From assembly GCA_023384095.1 (NCBI GenBank), contig JAHDXT010000008.1, forward strand, positions 1-64,000: DNA of 64,000 nt, read 5' to 3'. Source of the stretch: Hyphomicrobiaceae bacterium. GTDB taxonomy: Bacteria > Pseudomonadota > Alphaproteobacteria > Rhizobiales > Hyphomicrobiaceae. The translations under genes were made by a program, and so were the position numbers. Below are positions 56,369 to 64,000 of the stretch, in pieces; the first letter of the stretch is position 1; every line of letters begins with the position of its first letter. The notes below the pieces were generated by a model. That model saw only the letters and a program-made list of their open reading frames with translations, searched no databases and was not told the DNA's origin.

Positions 56369-56393
56369 GAGCGGGTCAGACCCGGCGGGCCTG
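56369..56393. repeat. small palindrome TCAGACCC-GGC-GGGCCTGA
   Basis: It fills most of the 40-base gap between the convergent purA and GNAT genes and matches the palindrome at 26883-26901 with one change. A role as a bidirectional transcript end is possible; no T run. Confidence 0.5.
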
Positions 56394-56397
56394 ACCC

Positions 56398-56895
56398 TCA
56401 TCCAGCGGTCACTAGCCCGCTGAGCTGGAAAAGTGCGTCCGGGGCGAGCTCGGCCGCCAGGACGCGGGCCGGATCGACGGGGCCGGGCAGACGGATGCGG
56501 CCCGGGGCGACTTGGGAAAAGCCGAAACGGCCATAGTAGGGCTCGTCGCCGACGAGGACCACGAGACGGACGCCGTCGGCCTTCGCCTGCGCCATCCCCT
56601 CCGCGATCAGGCGACGGCCGTAGCCTTTGCCGGCCCATTGCGGCTCGACGGCCAGCGGGCCGAGCAGCAGCGCGCCGGACTCGCCTCCGATGGCCACGGG
56701 CGTGAACCGGATCGCCGCCGCCAGTCTGCCGTCGAGCAGCGCCTTGCGGCAGAACGGCGAGACGGGCGGCGTGCCCTCGCGGATGCGGTAGGCCGTGCGC
56801 GTGAATCGACCCGGCCCGAACACCCGGGCGTGAAGTGCGGAAACTTGAGGCAGGTCCTCCGGCAGCACGTGCCGGATCACGATATCGGAAGCCAT
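56398..56895 (-). CDS. GNAT-family N-acetyltransferase
   Basis: The 165-residue YhbS-like acetyltransferase has the acetyl-CoA loop PLAVEPQWAGKGYGRRLI (Q-x-x-G-x-G) and LVGDEPYYGRFGF. Substrate unknown. It converges with purA. Confidence 0.88.
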   Translation of the reverse strand: MASDIVIRHVLPEDLPQVSALHARVFGPGRFTRTAYRIREGTPPVSPFCRKALLDGRLAAAIRFTPVAIGGESGALLLGPLAVEPQWAGKGYGRRLIAEGMAQAKADGVRLVVLVGDEPYYGRFGFSQVAPGRIRLPGPVDPARVLAAELAPDALFQLSGLVTAG

Positions 56896-57083
56896 GGCAG
56901 GGAGCTCATGAGGCTGGAGTGAACCGAAGCCCGCCTGCGGGACGCCGCGGGCGCACGCCTATCGGGTGCGGCGTCGTCGCTGAGCTCTGATCGGCAGTGA
57001 TTTCCGGTCCACCATGGCCGCCATGCTGTAGCAGCAGGGAAACTCCCGGTCCAGGCATCCGATGCAGACTGAGGTGCGGCGGC

Positions 57084-57545
57084 TTACCACCAGTCCGCCC
57101 GCTGTACGCCGTGGAGCAGTTCCGCCAGCCGCCGCCGGACCGGGCCGATGACGCCGTCGGGCAGGGCGTCCGGAGGGAAGAAGCTCTGCTCGGCGATCTC
57201 GCGGTTCGGCTGCGGCGCGGCGGGCTGCTCCCACTGCCGGACCGCGAACAGTGCAATGTGGTCGGAGGGGAAGGCCCGGAAATTGGCGTAGACGCCCACC
57301 AGCTCGGGCCGGCCGCGGAGGCGAACGCCGGCCTCCTCGGCAAGCTCGCGCTCGAGTGCCGCGAGCACGGTCTCGTTGCGCTCCACGCCCCCGCCCGGGA
57401 AGTGCCAGCCCGGGCGATAGGTGTGGCGGACGAGGAGCACGCGGCCTTGGGTGTCGAGCACGACGCCCTGCGCGCCCATGGTGAGCCCTCGCCTGAGGCG
57501 CCAGTAGCGCTGCACTATCCTCCGTGTAGCTCGCTGCAGGGCCAA
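57084..57545 (-). CDS. Nudix hydrolase
   Basis: A protein of about 153 residues with the box [24 protein letters not shown] intact. The N-terminal [18 protein letters not shown] is common in Rhizobiales members. The track starts at a GTG 27 codons earlier; a TTG with GGAG eight bases before it gives the family-like start, but either is possible. The 188-base gap to the GNAT gene shows nothing. Confidence 0.82.
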   Translation of the reverse strand: MALQRATRRIVQRYWRLRRGLTMGAQGVVLDTQGRVLLVRHTYRPGWHFPGGGVERNETVLAALERELAEEAGVRLRGRPELVGVYANFRAFPSDHIALFAVRQWEQPAAPQPNREIAEQSFFPPDALPDGVIGPVRRRLAELLHGVQRADWW

Positions 57546-57660
57546 GGCTCGTTCTCCGGCGACGGCGACGATTTGCGGCGGCGGGCCGCCGGTGGCGAGC
57601 GCGCTGCCGCCGAACCATGTTAACACTCGCGGCGCGCGCGCAGCATCCGGGGCCGGGACA

Positions 57661-58605
57661 ATGCACTCTCACTTCACCATCGCCCACCTGTCGGACATCC
57701 ATCTGGCTCCGCTCGCCGCCTTCTGGCCGAACTACTGGAACGCCAAGCGATTTCTCGGATTCGCCAATTGGGTGATGCGGCGTCGCCGGTCGCATCTGCG
57801 CGCCGTGGTCGACCTCCTCGTGTCGGACCTGCGCCACCAGGGTGTGGACCACATCGCCGTGACGGGCGACCTCGTCAACATCGGTCTGCCGCAGGAGTAC
57901 GAGACGGCGCTGCTCTGGCTGCACACCCTCGGTCCCCCCGACAGGGTGTCGGTGGTGCCTGGCAACCACGACATCTACACGCGCCTGCGCAGGCACAGCG
58001 GCGTCGGGCGATGGGCGCGGTACATGGAATCGGACGACTGGGGTGCCGAGCTGGCCCCCGGCTCCGGTCCCCGCTTTCCCTATGTCCGCCGGATCGGCAA
58101 ATCGATCGCGCTGGTGGGGCTCAACTCGGCGGTGCCGACGCCGCCGGGCATCGCCTCGGGCGAGGTCGGCGCCGGGCAGATCCGGCAGTGCCGGGATCTG
58201 CTGCGCGAGCTCGGGCGCATGGACCTGTTCCGCCTGGTCATGATCCATCATCCGCCGCTCGTGTCCCAGATCCGGCCCGGCCGCGATCTGAGGGACGCGG
58301 CTGCGCTGGAATCGGCGCTCGTCGACGCCGGCGCCGAGCTCGTCATCCACGGCCACAACCATCGCGACATGGTGAGCTGGCGCACGTCGGCGAGCGGCCC
58401 GATGGCGGTGGTCGGGATCGCCTCGGGCTCCATCGGGCGGGTGCACCGCCACGAGCCGCTGGCGCGATACAACATCTACCGGATCATGCCCGCCGGCGCC
58501 GGCCGGCCCTGGCGGATCGAGTTGATCGGTCGCGGCATCCGGGAGCCCGACGGGCCGGTCGTCCAGGTCGAGCGCCGCTGGCTCGAGCCCGTGCTCGCCG
58601 AGTAG
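57661..58605 (+). CDS. metallophosphoesterase
   Basis: The 314-residue calcineurin-like phosphoesterase has all metal motifs: [28 protein letters not shown] and HGHNHRD. It could act on cyclic nucleotides or lipids; substrate unknown. The ATG at [12 protein letters not shown] is preferred to the track's longer frame, which starts inside the Nudix gene region. Confidence 0.9.
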   Translation: MHSHFTIAHLSDIHLAPLAAFWPNYWNAKRFLGFANWVMRRRRSHLRAVVDLLVSDLRHQGVDHIAVTGDLVNIGLPQEYETALLWLHTLGPPDRVSVVPGNHDIYTRLRRHSGVGRWARYMESDDWGAELAPGSGPRFPYVRRIGKSIALVGLNSAVPTPPGIASGEVGAGQIRQCRDLLRELGRMDLFRLVMIHHPPLVSQIRPGRDLRDAAALESALVDAGAELVIHGHNHRDMVSWRTSASGPMAVVGIASGSIGRVHRHEPLARYNIYRIMPAGAGRPWRIELIGRGIREPDGPVVQVERRWLEPVLAE

Positions 58606-58716
58606 CCTGGCGGTCCATAAGGCTCGCTTATCAATCTCACGTGTAATCCTCAACTTACGTGAGGCTTCGCCTGTGCCATAAGAAGGGCCGGTCCGGAGCT
58701 TCCAGGCATCGCGCGC

Positions 58717-59937
58717 ATGACATTCCTGCCCTCTCCAGCGAACCGTTTCCCCCCTTGGGCCATCGTGCTCACGGCCGGTGTCATCGTCGGCATGGCGATG
58801 GGCCTGCGCCAGGTGATGGGGCTCTATCTGACGCCGATGACGACGGAGCTCGGCATCGGCCGCGAGCCCTTCTCGAACGCCATGGCCATCGCCAACCTGG
58901 TATGGGGCATCGGCGCGGTGCTGGCCGGCGCCATTGCCGACAGATACGGCGCGGGCCGGGTGATCGCCGGCAGTGCGCTGGCGACGGCGGCAGGGCTCTA
59001 TCTGATGTACGCCGCGCAGTCGCCGCTCGATCTAAACTTCAGCGGCGTCCTGCTCGGCATCGGCGTGTGCGGCACGGGGGTGACGGCGCTCGTGGGCGCG
59101 GTGGGGCGCGCTGTCGAGCCCGGGAAGCGAGTTGCGGCCATCGCATCGCTCGGCATGGCGGCCGGTATCGGCGGCTTCGTTGCTTTTCCATACGCCCACG
59201 TGCTGATCGAATGGCTCGGATGGCAGATCAGTCTGCTCGTGCTTGCGGCCACTGCAATCGTGATGATCCCGCTCGCCTGGCCGCTTAGAGGCACGCCGGC
59301 CACCCAGCAATCGGCGATCAGGCCGCAGTCGCTGAGCGAGGCGTTCAACGAGGCCTTCCAGCACCCGAGCTTCTGGCTGCTGACGGCCGGCTTCTTCGTC
59401 TGCGGCTTCCACGTGGCGTTCTATTCCGTGCACCTGCCGGCGTTCGTCGCCGACAGCGGGCTCGACGCGAGCGTCGGGGTCCTGGCGCTGATGGCGGTCG
59501 GCATCGCCAACATCATCGGCACCTGGCTTGCCGGCCAGTCGGGCCGCTTCATGGAGAAGCGGGTCGGCCTCAGCCTCATCTACTTCATGCGCTGCTTCGT
59601 TTTCGTCGGCCTGCTGTTCCTGCCGATCACCGGGCCGGTGGTCATCGTCCTCAGCGCGGTTCTCGGGCTGTTCTGGCTGTCCACCGTGCCGCTGACGAGC
59701 GGGCTCGTCGCGGTCTTCTTCGGGACCACCTGGATGTCGATGCTGTTCGGGTTCGTGTTCCTGTCGCACCAGCTCGGCTCGTTCGCGGGGCTGTGGCTGG
59801 CAGGCCGGCTCTACGATCTCACCGGGTCATACGACGCGATGTGGTGGATCTCGATCGGGTTCGGGCTGTTCGCCGCCGCCATTCACTGGCCGATCAGGGA
59901 GCGACCGGTGGCGCGACTCGCGGCGGCCGTCAGGTGA
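58717..59937 (+). CDS. MFS transporter
   Basis: The 406-residue permease has twelve predicted membrane segments and the cytoplasmic loop signature GAIADRYGAGRV after the second. It resembles the oxalate/formate or monocarboxylate branch in overall look; the substrate is unknown. The metallophosphoesterase gene is upstream in the same direction but a 111-base gap separates them. Confidence 0.9.
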   Translation: MTFLPSPANRFPPWAIVLTAGVIVGMAMGLRQVMGLYLTPMTTELGIGREPFSNAMAIANLVWGIGAVLAGAIADRYGAGRVIAGSALATAAGLYLMYAAQSPLDLNFSGVLLGIGVCGTGVTALVGAVGRAVEPGKRVAAIASLGMAAGIGGFVAFPYAHVLIEWLGWQISLLVLAATAIVMIPLAWPLRGTPATQQSAIRPQSLSEAFNEAFQHPSFWLLTAGFFVCGFHVAFYSVHLPAFVADSGLDASVGVLALMAVGIANIIGTWLAGQSGRFMEKRVGLSLIYFMRCFVFVGLLFLPITGPVVIVLSAVLGLFWLSTVPLTSGLVAVFFGTTWMSMLFGFVFLSHQLGSFAGLWLAGRLYDLTGSYDAMWWISIGFGLFAAAIHWPIRERPVARLAAAVR

Positions 59938-60029
59938 CGGCCTCGCCCGCCGCGGCAGGTCGTGATAATGTTCCGCCGGGTCCGGCTTTCGTCGGAACTG
60001 GATCGACCGCCCTTGAGGCGAGAAGGATC

Positions 60030-60170
60030 ATGGAGCAGCCGCTGAGAATGGTGCTGGTCGGCGGAGCGGTTGCGGCGCTCATGCTGGGCGCCGGCTATCT
60101 CTACGCCGTGCGCGGCGAGGCGATCCTCCTCGACCTCGCCGCCATGGGCCGCGGCCTCTTCTGTCTGTGA
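60030..60170 (+). CDS. small single-pass membrane peptide (46 residues)
   Basis: MEQPLRMVLVGGAVAALMLG is a hydrophobic segment of about 20 residues, followed by AVRGEAILLDLAAMG and RGLFCL. GAAGG lies five bases before the ATG. The track reports only a longer frame. The hydrophobicity, ribosome site and neat end suggest a real gene; I recall similar short peptides in other Rhizobiales but cannot check. Function unknown. Confidence 0.6.
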   Translation: MEQPLRMVLVGGAVAALMLGAGYLYAVRGEAILLDLAAMGRGLFCL

Positions 60171-60216
60171 TGCGCTGCGGGCATACGCGCGCCGCTCTCC
60201 CGATCGTATCGGCTGA

Positions 60217-61344
60217 ATGACGAGCTATACGCGGCGCCGGGGGCTCCGGATGCTCGCCGGAGCAGCCCTTGCGGTCGTGCTTGGGCCTTCGCCGTACCCT
60301 GGCCGGTCCCGGGCCCAGACCTCTGACACCGATCCCGGTATCGAGCCGGCGACGCCCTGGCTGGTCCTGCCGGAGACGGCGGTCCTGGAGCGGATCGCCT
60401 TCGGCTCCTGCCTCGATCAGGTGAAGCCGCAGCCGATCTGGGCGGCGGTCATGGCTGCGCGGCCGCAGCTCATGCTGATGCTGGGGGACAACGTCTATGG
60501 CGATGTCGCGAGTCCCGACCTCCGACGGCTCAGGGCCGCATACGCCCTGCAGGCGGTCCAGCCGGAGCTCGCCGCGGCACGCGCGGAGATACCCTTCCTC
60601 CCGATCTGGGACGATCACGACTACGGGCTGAACGACGGCGGCGGCGAGTTCGGCTATCGCCATACCACCAATCGTCTTTTCCACGCGTTCTGGCAAAGGC
60701 CGCAGCCCGGACATCCCGACGGCGGCATCTACTACAGCCGACTGTTCGGCCCGGTGGGGCGCCGCGTGCAGATCATCATGCTCGACACGCGCAGCTTCCG
60801 CTCGCCGCTGCGGCCGAAGCCGCCCGGCTTTCCCTATTGGGGCAGGTACGCGCCGGACCCGGACCCGGCCAAAACGATGCTCGGTGAAACGCAGTGGGCA
60901 TGGCTCGAGGCCGAGCTGCGGCGGCCCGCCGACCTCCGCCTCGTCGTCTCCAGCGTCCAGGTGCTGGCCGAGGGGCATGGTTTCGAGCGCTGGGGGAACC
61001 TGCCGCGCGAGCGCGAGCGGCTGTTGGACGTCATCGGGCGGACGCAAGCCCGGGGCGTCGTGCTGCTGTCCGGGGACAGGCACTCGGGAGCCATCTACCG
61101 GTCCGAAGCCGCGGGGAGCTATCCGCTCGTCGAGATCACCTCGAGCTCGCTCAACAAGTCTTACGGACCCTCCAGAGATGCGCGCATCCCGCCGCTCGTC
61201 AGCAGAATCTACCACCCGGAGAACTTCGCCACCGTCGACATCGATTGGGTTTCGCGCCGCATCGTGTTGACGCTCCGGGATGTCGGCGGCCTCAGCGTCG
61301 CCGCCGTCGCGGTGCCGTTCTCCGGATCAGGGGCTCCGGACTGA
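60217..61344 (+). CDS. PhoD-like alkaline phosphatase family protein
   Basis: The 375-residue secreted phosphatase has a twin-arginine-like signal (RRRGLRMLAGAALAVVLG) and the PhoD motifs FGSCLDQ, LMLGDNVYGD, IWDDHDYGLNDGG, MLDTRSFRSP and LSGDRHSG. It should hydrolyse phosphomono- or diesters in the periplasm using calcium and iron. It is probably separate from the small gene 46 bases upstream, though read-through is possible. Confidence 0.9.
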   Translation: MTSYTRRRGLRMLAGAALAVVLGPSPYPGRSRAQTSDTDPGIEPATPWLVLPETAVLERIAFGSCLDQVKPQPIWAAVMAARPQLMLMLGDNVYGDVASPDLRRLRAAYALQAVQPELAAARAEIPFLPIWDDHDYGLNDGGGEFGYRHTTNRLFHAFWQRPQPGHPDGGIYYSRLFGPVGRRVQIIMLDTRSFRSPLRPKPPGFPYWGRYAPDPDPAKTMLGETQWAWLEAELRRPADLRLVVSSVQVLAEGHGFERWGNLPRERERLLDVIGRTQARGVVLLSGDRHSGAIYRSEAAGSYPLVEITSSSLNKSYGPSRDARIPPLVSRIYHPENFATVDIDWVSRRIVLTLRDVGGLSVAAVAVPFSGSGAPD

Positions 61345-61455
61345 AAGCCCGAGGCCGGAGAGGCTCGGGTGGGGAGTTCGCGGTCGCCCCGTCGGCCGCG
61401 CTATATTGGGCGCATGGACCGCCGCGTCCGCGGTCGTCGCACGATGGAGGTCGAG

Positions 61456-61938
61456 ATGACACGGCTCACCCGCTACACTGGCTGGCTCGCGCTCGTGCCG
61501 GCGCTGCTCCTGGCGGCATCCGGCCCGGCGGCCGCACAGGAGGTGCGCACCTACAGCAAGAAGGGCAGCTACGACGACGTGCGCTTCGAGTTGACCAATG
61601 CGGTCATCAACCGGGGCCTGACGATCGACTACACCGGCCAGATCGGGAAGATGCTGGAGCGCACCGGGGCCGACGTCGGCAGCGAGAAACCGCTCTACAA
61701 GTCGGCAGAGTTCTTCACCTTCTGCTCAGCGAAGCTGTCGCGGCAGATGATCGAGGCCGATCCTATGAACATCGGGTTCTGTCCCTACGTGTTGTTCATC
61801 TACGAGAGCATCGGCCAGCCCGGCGTCGTCATCGTCGGCTACCGGCGTCCGCCGGCCTCCGGCAGCGGGGAGACGAAAGCGGCGTTGGCCGAGGTGGAGG
61901 CGCTGCTCGACGGCATCGCTCGCGATGCATTGAACTGA
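61456..61938 (+). CDS. secreted DUF302 protein
   Basis: The 160-residue protein has a signal peptide (about 26 residues, ending PAAAQE) and a DUF302 domain: YDDVRFELTNAVINRGLTIDYTGQI, FCSAKLSRQMIEADPMNIGFCPYVLFIYE with two Cys. GGAGG lies five bases before the ATG. The family is found in envelope stress and metal contexts; function unknown. Confidence 0.87.
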   Translation: MTRLTRYTGWLALVPALLLAASGPAAAQEVRTYSKKGSYDDVRFELTNAVINRGLTIDYTGQIGKMLERTGADVGSEKPLYKSAEFFTFCSAKLSRQMIEADPMNIGFCPYVLFIYESIGQPGVVIVGYRRPPASGSGETKAALAEVEALLDGIARDALN

Positions 61939-61954
61939 CGACGGTCGTAGTTGG

Positions 61955-62056
61955 CCCTCCCCTCGACGGGGAGGGCGGCGCGGCACAGCCGTGCGGGTGG
62001 GGCGGGGCCACAATCGAGACGCTGGTGCATAGGCACCCCCTCCCCGCAAGGAGGGC
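61955..62056 (+). repeat. palindromic repeat family A, direct copy
   Basis: CCCTCCCCTCGACGGGGAGGG, CGTGCGGGTGGGGCGGGGCC and CCCCCTCCCCGCAAGGAGGG fill the DUF302-surE gap. The copy is in the same orientation as the 16.6 kb copies and slightly shorter. Confidence 0.75.
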
Positions 62057-62084
62057 AGAAGTGCTCGCTGCTTCGGATTCAATC

Positions 62085-62867
62085 TCAACTGGAAAGGCTA
62101 TCGCCGTCGGCTGTGCCGGCAGACGACAGCCGCGCCAGCACTTCGGCCGGAAGCGGCGCTGCTGCCCCGAACCAGGCATGCCGGACGACGGCGATGCGGC
62201 CGGCGGCGACTGCGCTGGCCTCGTCGCCGGGGCTGGAGGTGCCCGGTCGCCCGCGCCGGATGCGAAACGAGACGAGCGCGTCGCCGTCGCGCGACACCAC
62301 GTCGACCTCGCTCGCGATCTTGTCGCGGCCGGTCTTTGCCTCCACGGCCGTAGCGGGCAGCCGGCGCGGCAGATTGATCGAGAGGTAATGCCCCTCCAGC
62401 GCCCACGACCGTCGCATCTCCCACAACGCGCCGATGAGGCGCGCCAGGCAGGGGGCGTCCTGCTCCTCGACGGGGCTGCCGCGCGGCCGTGAGAAGCCGA
62501 CCGCCGGAATACCCCAGAACGTCGCCTCCCGCGCAACGGCGAGAGTGCCCGAGTAGATCGTGTCCTCGCCGACGTTGCGGTCGTCGTTGACGCCCGACAG
62601 CACCACGTCAGGCCTTTGCCCGCCGTCTAGCGGGACCATCATTGCCGCGACGATGCAATCGGCGGGCGCTCCTGTGCAACTGTAGGTGCGCTCGCCGACC
62701 CGGACGAGATCGATCGTCCGGTCGAAGCTGAGCTGGTGGCTGGCCGCGGTCCATTTGCGCACCGGGGCGATGATCCGGACGTCGGGGCTGAGCAGCCGGG
62801 CGGCGCTCGCCAGCAGCGCCAGTCCCGGCGCGTCGATGCCGTCGTCGTTGCTCAGGAGGATGCGCAT
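62085..62867 (-). CDS. surE: 5'/3'-nucleotidase SurE
   Basis: The 260-residue survival protein E has the metal motif SNDDGIDAPG near the start, PVRKWTAASH and DVVLSGVNDDRNVGEDTIYSGT. It removes phosphate from nucleotides. The start lies 15 bases inside the end of the upstream gene, so the two overlap and are coupled. Confidence 0.93.
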   Translation of the reverse strand: MRILLSNDDGIDAPGLALLASAARLLSPDVRIIAPVRKWTAASHQLSFDRTIDLVRVGERTYSCTGAPADCIVAAMMVPLDGGQRPDVVLSGVNDDRNVGEDTIYSGTLAVAREATFWGIPAVGFSRPRGSPVEEQDAPCLARLIGALWEMRRSWALEGHYLSINLPRRLPATAVEAKTGRDKIASEVDVVSRDGDALVSFRIRRGRPGTSSPGDEASAVAAGRIAVVRHAWFGAAAPLPAEVLARLSSAGTADGDSLSS

Positions 62868-64000
62868 GCCGGACCAGCCTCCGCGACGAGATCCAGTCGG
62901 TCGCCGGTGCGGGCGGATGCGCGCAGCAGCGGCATGTGCGCCGCCAGCCGCTGCATCGTGGCCGGCTCGGCCGAGTGACCCAGGACGAGGCGAGGCCGGC
63001 AGGCTGCGATCAGCGCCTGGTTCTCGGGCAGATTGGGGTGAGTGGGCAGCCGCAGCCAATGGGCGCGGCCGTCCTTTAGCATCTGCTGGCCGGGGCTGCC
63101 GTCCGGGAGGTGTCCGGTGAACAGCACGGCCGCACCGCATTCGCCGGCGCGGGTCAGGATCGCGCGTGACGGCCCGGCGATCCCCATGCCGTCGTGGCAG
63201 AGCAGGGGGCCGTCGGGCAGCGCCTCGCCGTCCGTCCAGTCGGCGGCCGCGTCAAGGCGTGCCCTGAGCAGGCCGGCCGCGCCCGTCGCCAGCCAATGGC
63301 CGCTTTCGATCTGAGTTGCCAGGGACCGGCGCATGCCGACGTGGATGGCGAGCGGTCCGTCGAGGATCGCCATGAGCTCGAGCGGCCTGCCCTGCAGCGG
63401 CGCCGGCAGGACGCAGGCCGGATGCGCGCGTACCCAGTCGACGATTGCCGCGGCGCGATTCCGGGTGCTGACGGAATCGTCGGCGTAGGATGCGTCCAGC
63501 ACCAGCAGGTCGCACGGCGGCGGCGGATCCATCACGAAAACGCTGCTGTGCGGAACGCAATCCCCGCAGTAGCCCAGCACCGTGACGCCGTCGTCCAGCC
63601 ACAGCCATGCGCCGCCGGCGATATGCCCGTTGCGTCCGGTCCTGATCCGCACCGTGCCGATCCGCGTCTCGCCCGGGCAGGGGAGAGGCTCGATGGCCAC
63701 GCGCTCGGCGAGCTCCCGGTGATGCGGCAGGGCGTACTGGCTCCAGATCAGCGGCGCGTCCGCCCTGGTCGCCGCCGTCATCAGCACCCTGCCCGAGAAG
63801 CCGTTGGCGAGGCACCAGCCGAGCGCCCCGACGTGGTCCTCGTGGCTGTGCGTGATGACGATCGCGTCGCAGCGGGAGAGATCGCGGGCTTCGATCGCGG
63901 GATAGTAGTCCACACCGGTGGCGCTCGTGTTGATGCCGACGTCGATGATGAGGCGGGTCGCGCCCGCCTCGACGCCGAGCGACGTGCGGCCCTTCTCCCC
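62852..64000 (-). CDS. metallo-beta-lactamase-fold hydrolase, N terminus beyond the window
   Basis: The frame is open to the window edge, so the GTG start given by the track is internal: GEKGRTSLGVEAGATRLIIDVG precedes it. Metal motifs are THSHEDHVGALG and later DASYADD and a C-terminal LVLGHSAEP. The end region (SRAILTRAGECGAAVLFTGH) recalls the beta-CASP/RNase J-type subfamily; I cannot settle it. It overlaps surE by 16 bases. Confidence 0.82.
   Translation of the reverse strand, partial: GEKGRTSLGVEAGATRLIIDVGINTSATGVDYYPAIEARDLSRCDAIVITHSHEDHVGALGWCLANGFSGRVLMTAATRADAPLIWSQYALPHHRELAERVAIEPLPCPGETRIGTVRIRTGRNGHIAGGAWLWLDDGVTVLGYCGDCVPHSSVFVMDPPPPCDLLVLDASYADDSVSTRNRAAAIVDWVRAHPACVLPAPLQGRPLELMAILDGPLAIHVGMRRSLATQIESGHWLATGAAGLLRARLDAAADWTDGEALPDGPLLCHDGMGIAGPSRAILTRAGECGAAVLFTGHLPDGSPGQQMLKDGRAHWLRLPTHPNLPENQALIAACRPRLVLGHSAEPATMQRLAAHMPLLRASARTGDRLDLVAEAGPACASS

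Overview
The window looks like one chromosomal segment of a high-GC (about two-thirds G+C by eye) alphaproteobacterium, most likely of the order Hyphomicrobiales (Rhizobiales). The signs are the small PurL with separate PurS and PurQ, an F1-ATPase zeta-type inhibitor, a monothiol glutaredoxin/BolA pair, linked serC-serA, an HWE-type histidine kinase, EcfG-type promoters (GGAAC-N16-CGTT) and many short GC-rich palindromic intergenic repeats. I found no tRNA, rRNA, CRISPR array, phage or transposase. I cannot name a species.

Layout. (1) 1-13.6 kb is an accessory-looking catabolic island: a sugar-type ABC importer (binding protein, permease, single-domain ATPase), a split transketolase, a two-subunit type I CoA-transferase-like enzyme, a CaiB-type CoA-transferase, a double-hotdog MaoC protein, shikimate-dehydrogenase-like, glycerol-dehydrogenase-like and SDR oxidoreductases, and a LacI repressor. 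Near-identical operators (GAAAAYCGTTTTTTC) sit just downstream of the -10 box of the divergent promoters, and a related site precedes lacI, so the whole island reads as one LacI regulon. (2) 13.7-16.4 kb holds a DUF2182/DUF1326 pair and a PqiA-type membrane protein. (3) 16.9-24.1 kb is the purine cluster purC-purS-purQ-(proline racemase-like)-purL followed by bolA and grxD, broken by a cupin gene on the other strand that is flanked by a duplicated purL 3' end. (4) 24.5-31.9 kb: ATPase zeta inhibitor, 3-hydroxyisobutyrate-dehydrogenase-like enzyme, polysaccharide deacetylase, OmpA-like protein, Nudix, pth, 6-phosphogluconate dehydrogenase with gluconokinase, and a UPF0114 membrane protein. (5) 32.1-39.0 kb: moaE-moaD-pgsA, an FAD-linked oxidoreductase, rplY, prs, a lipoprotein and pgeF. 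(6) 39.0-41.9 kb: a frameshifted HWE kinase behind an EcfG promoter, then the midA-like gene and lgt. (7) 42.1-50.1 kb: ubiK, a YbjN protein, proC, TetR, csaA, an EnvZ/OmpR-like pair with MarR, ilvE and a probable stress gene behind an EcfG promoter. (8) 50.3-64 kb: serC-serA, a MuiA-like protein, purA, GNAT, Nudix, metallophosphoesterase, MFS, a 46-residue membrane peptide, PhoD-like phosphatase, DUF302, surE and a partial metallo-beta-lactamase-fold gene.

How the parts work together. Most of 16-64 kb is housekeeping. The two systems most worth pursuing are the LacI-controlled island, whose enzyme set matches no pathway I can name, and three apparent general-stress (EcfG) promoters, one driving a kinase gene that is frameshifted in a run of eight G.
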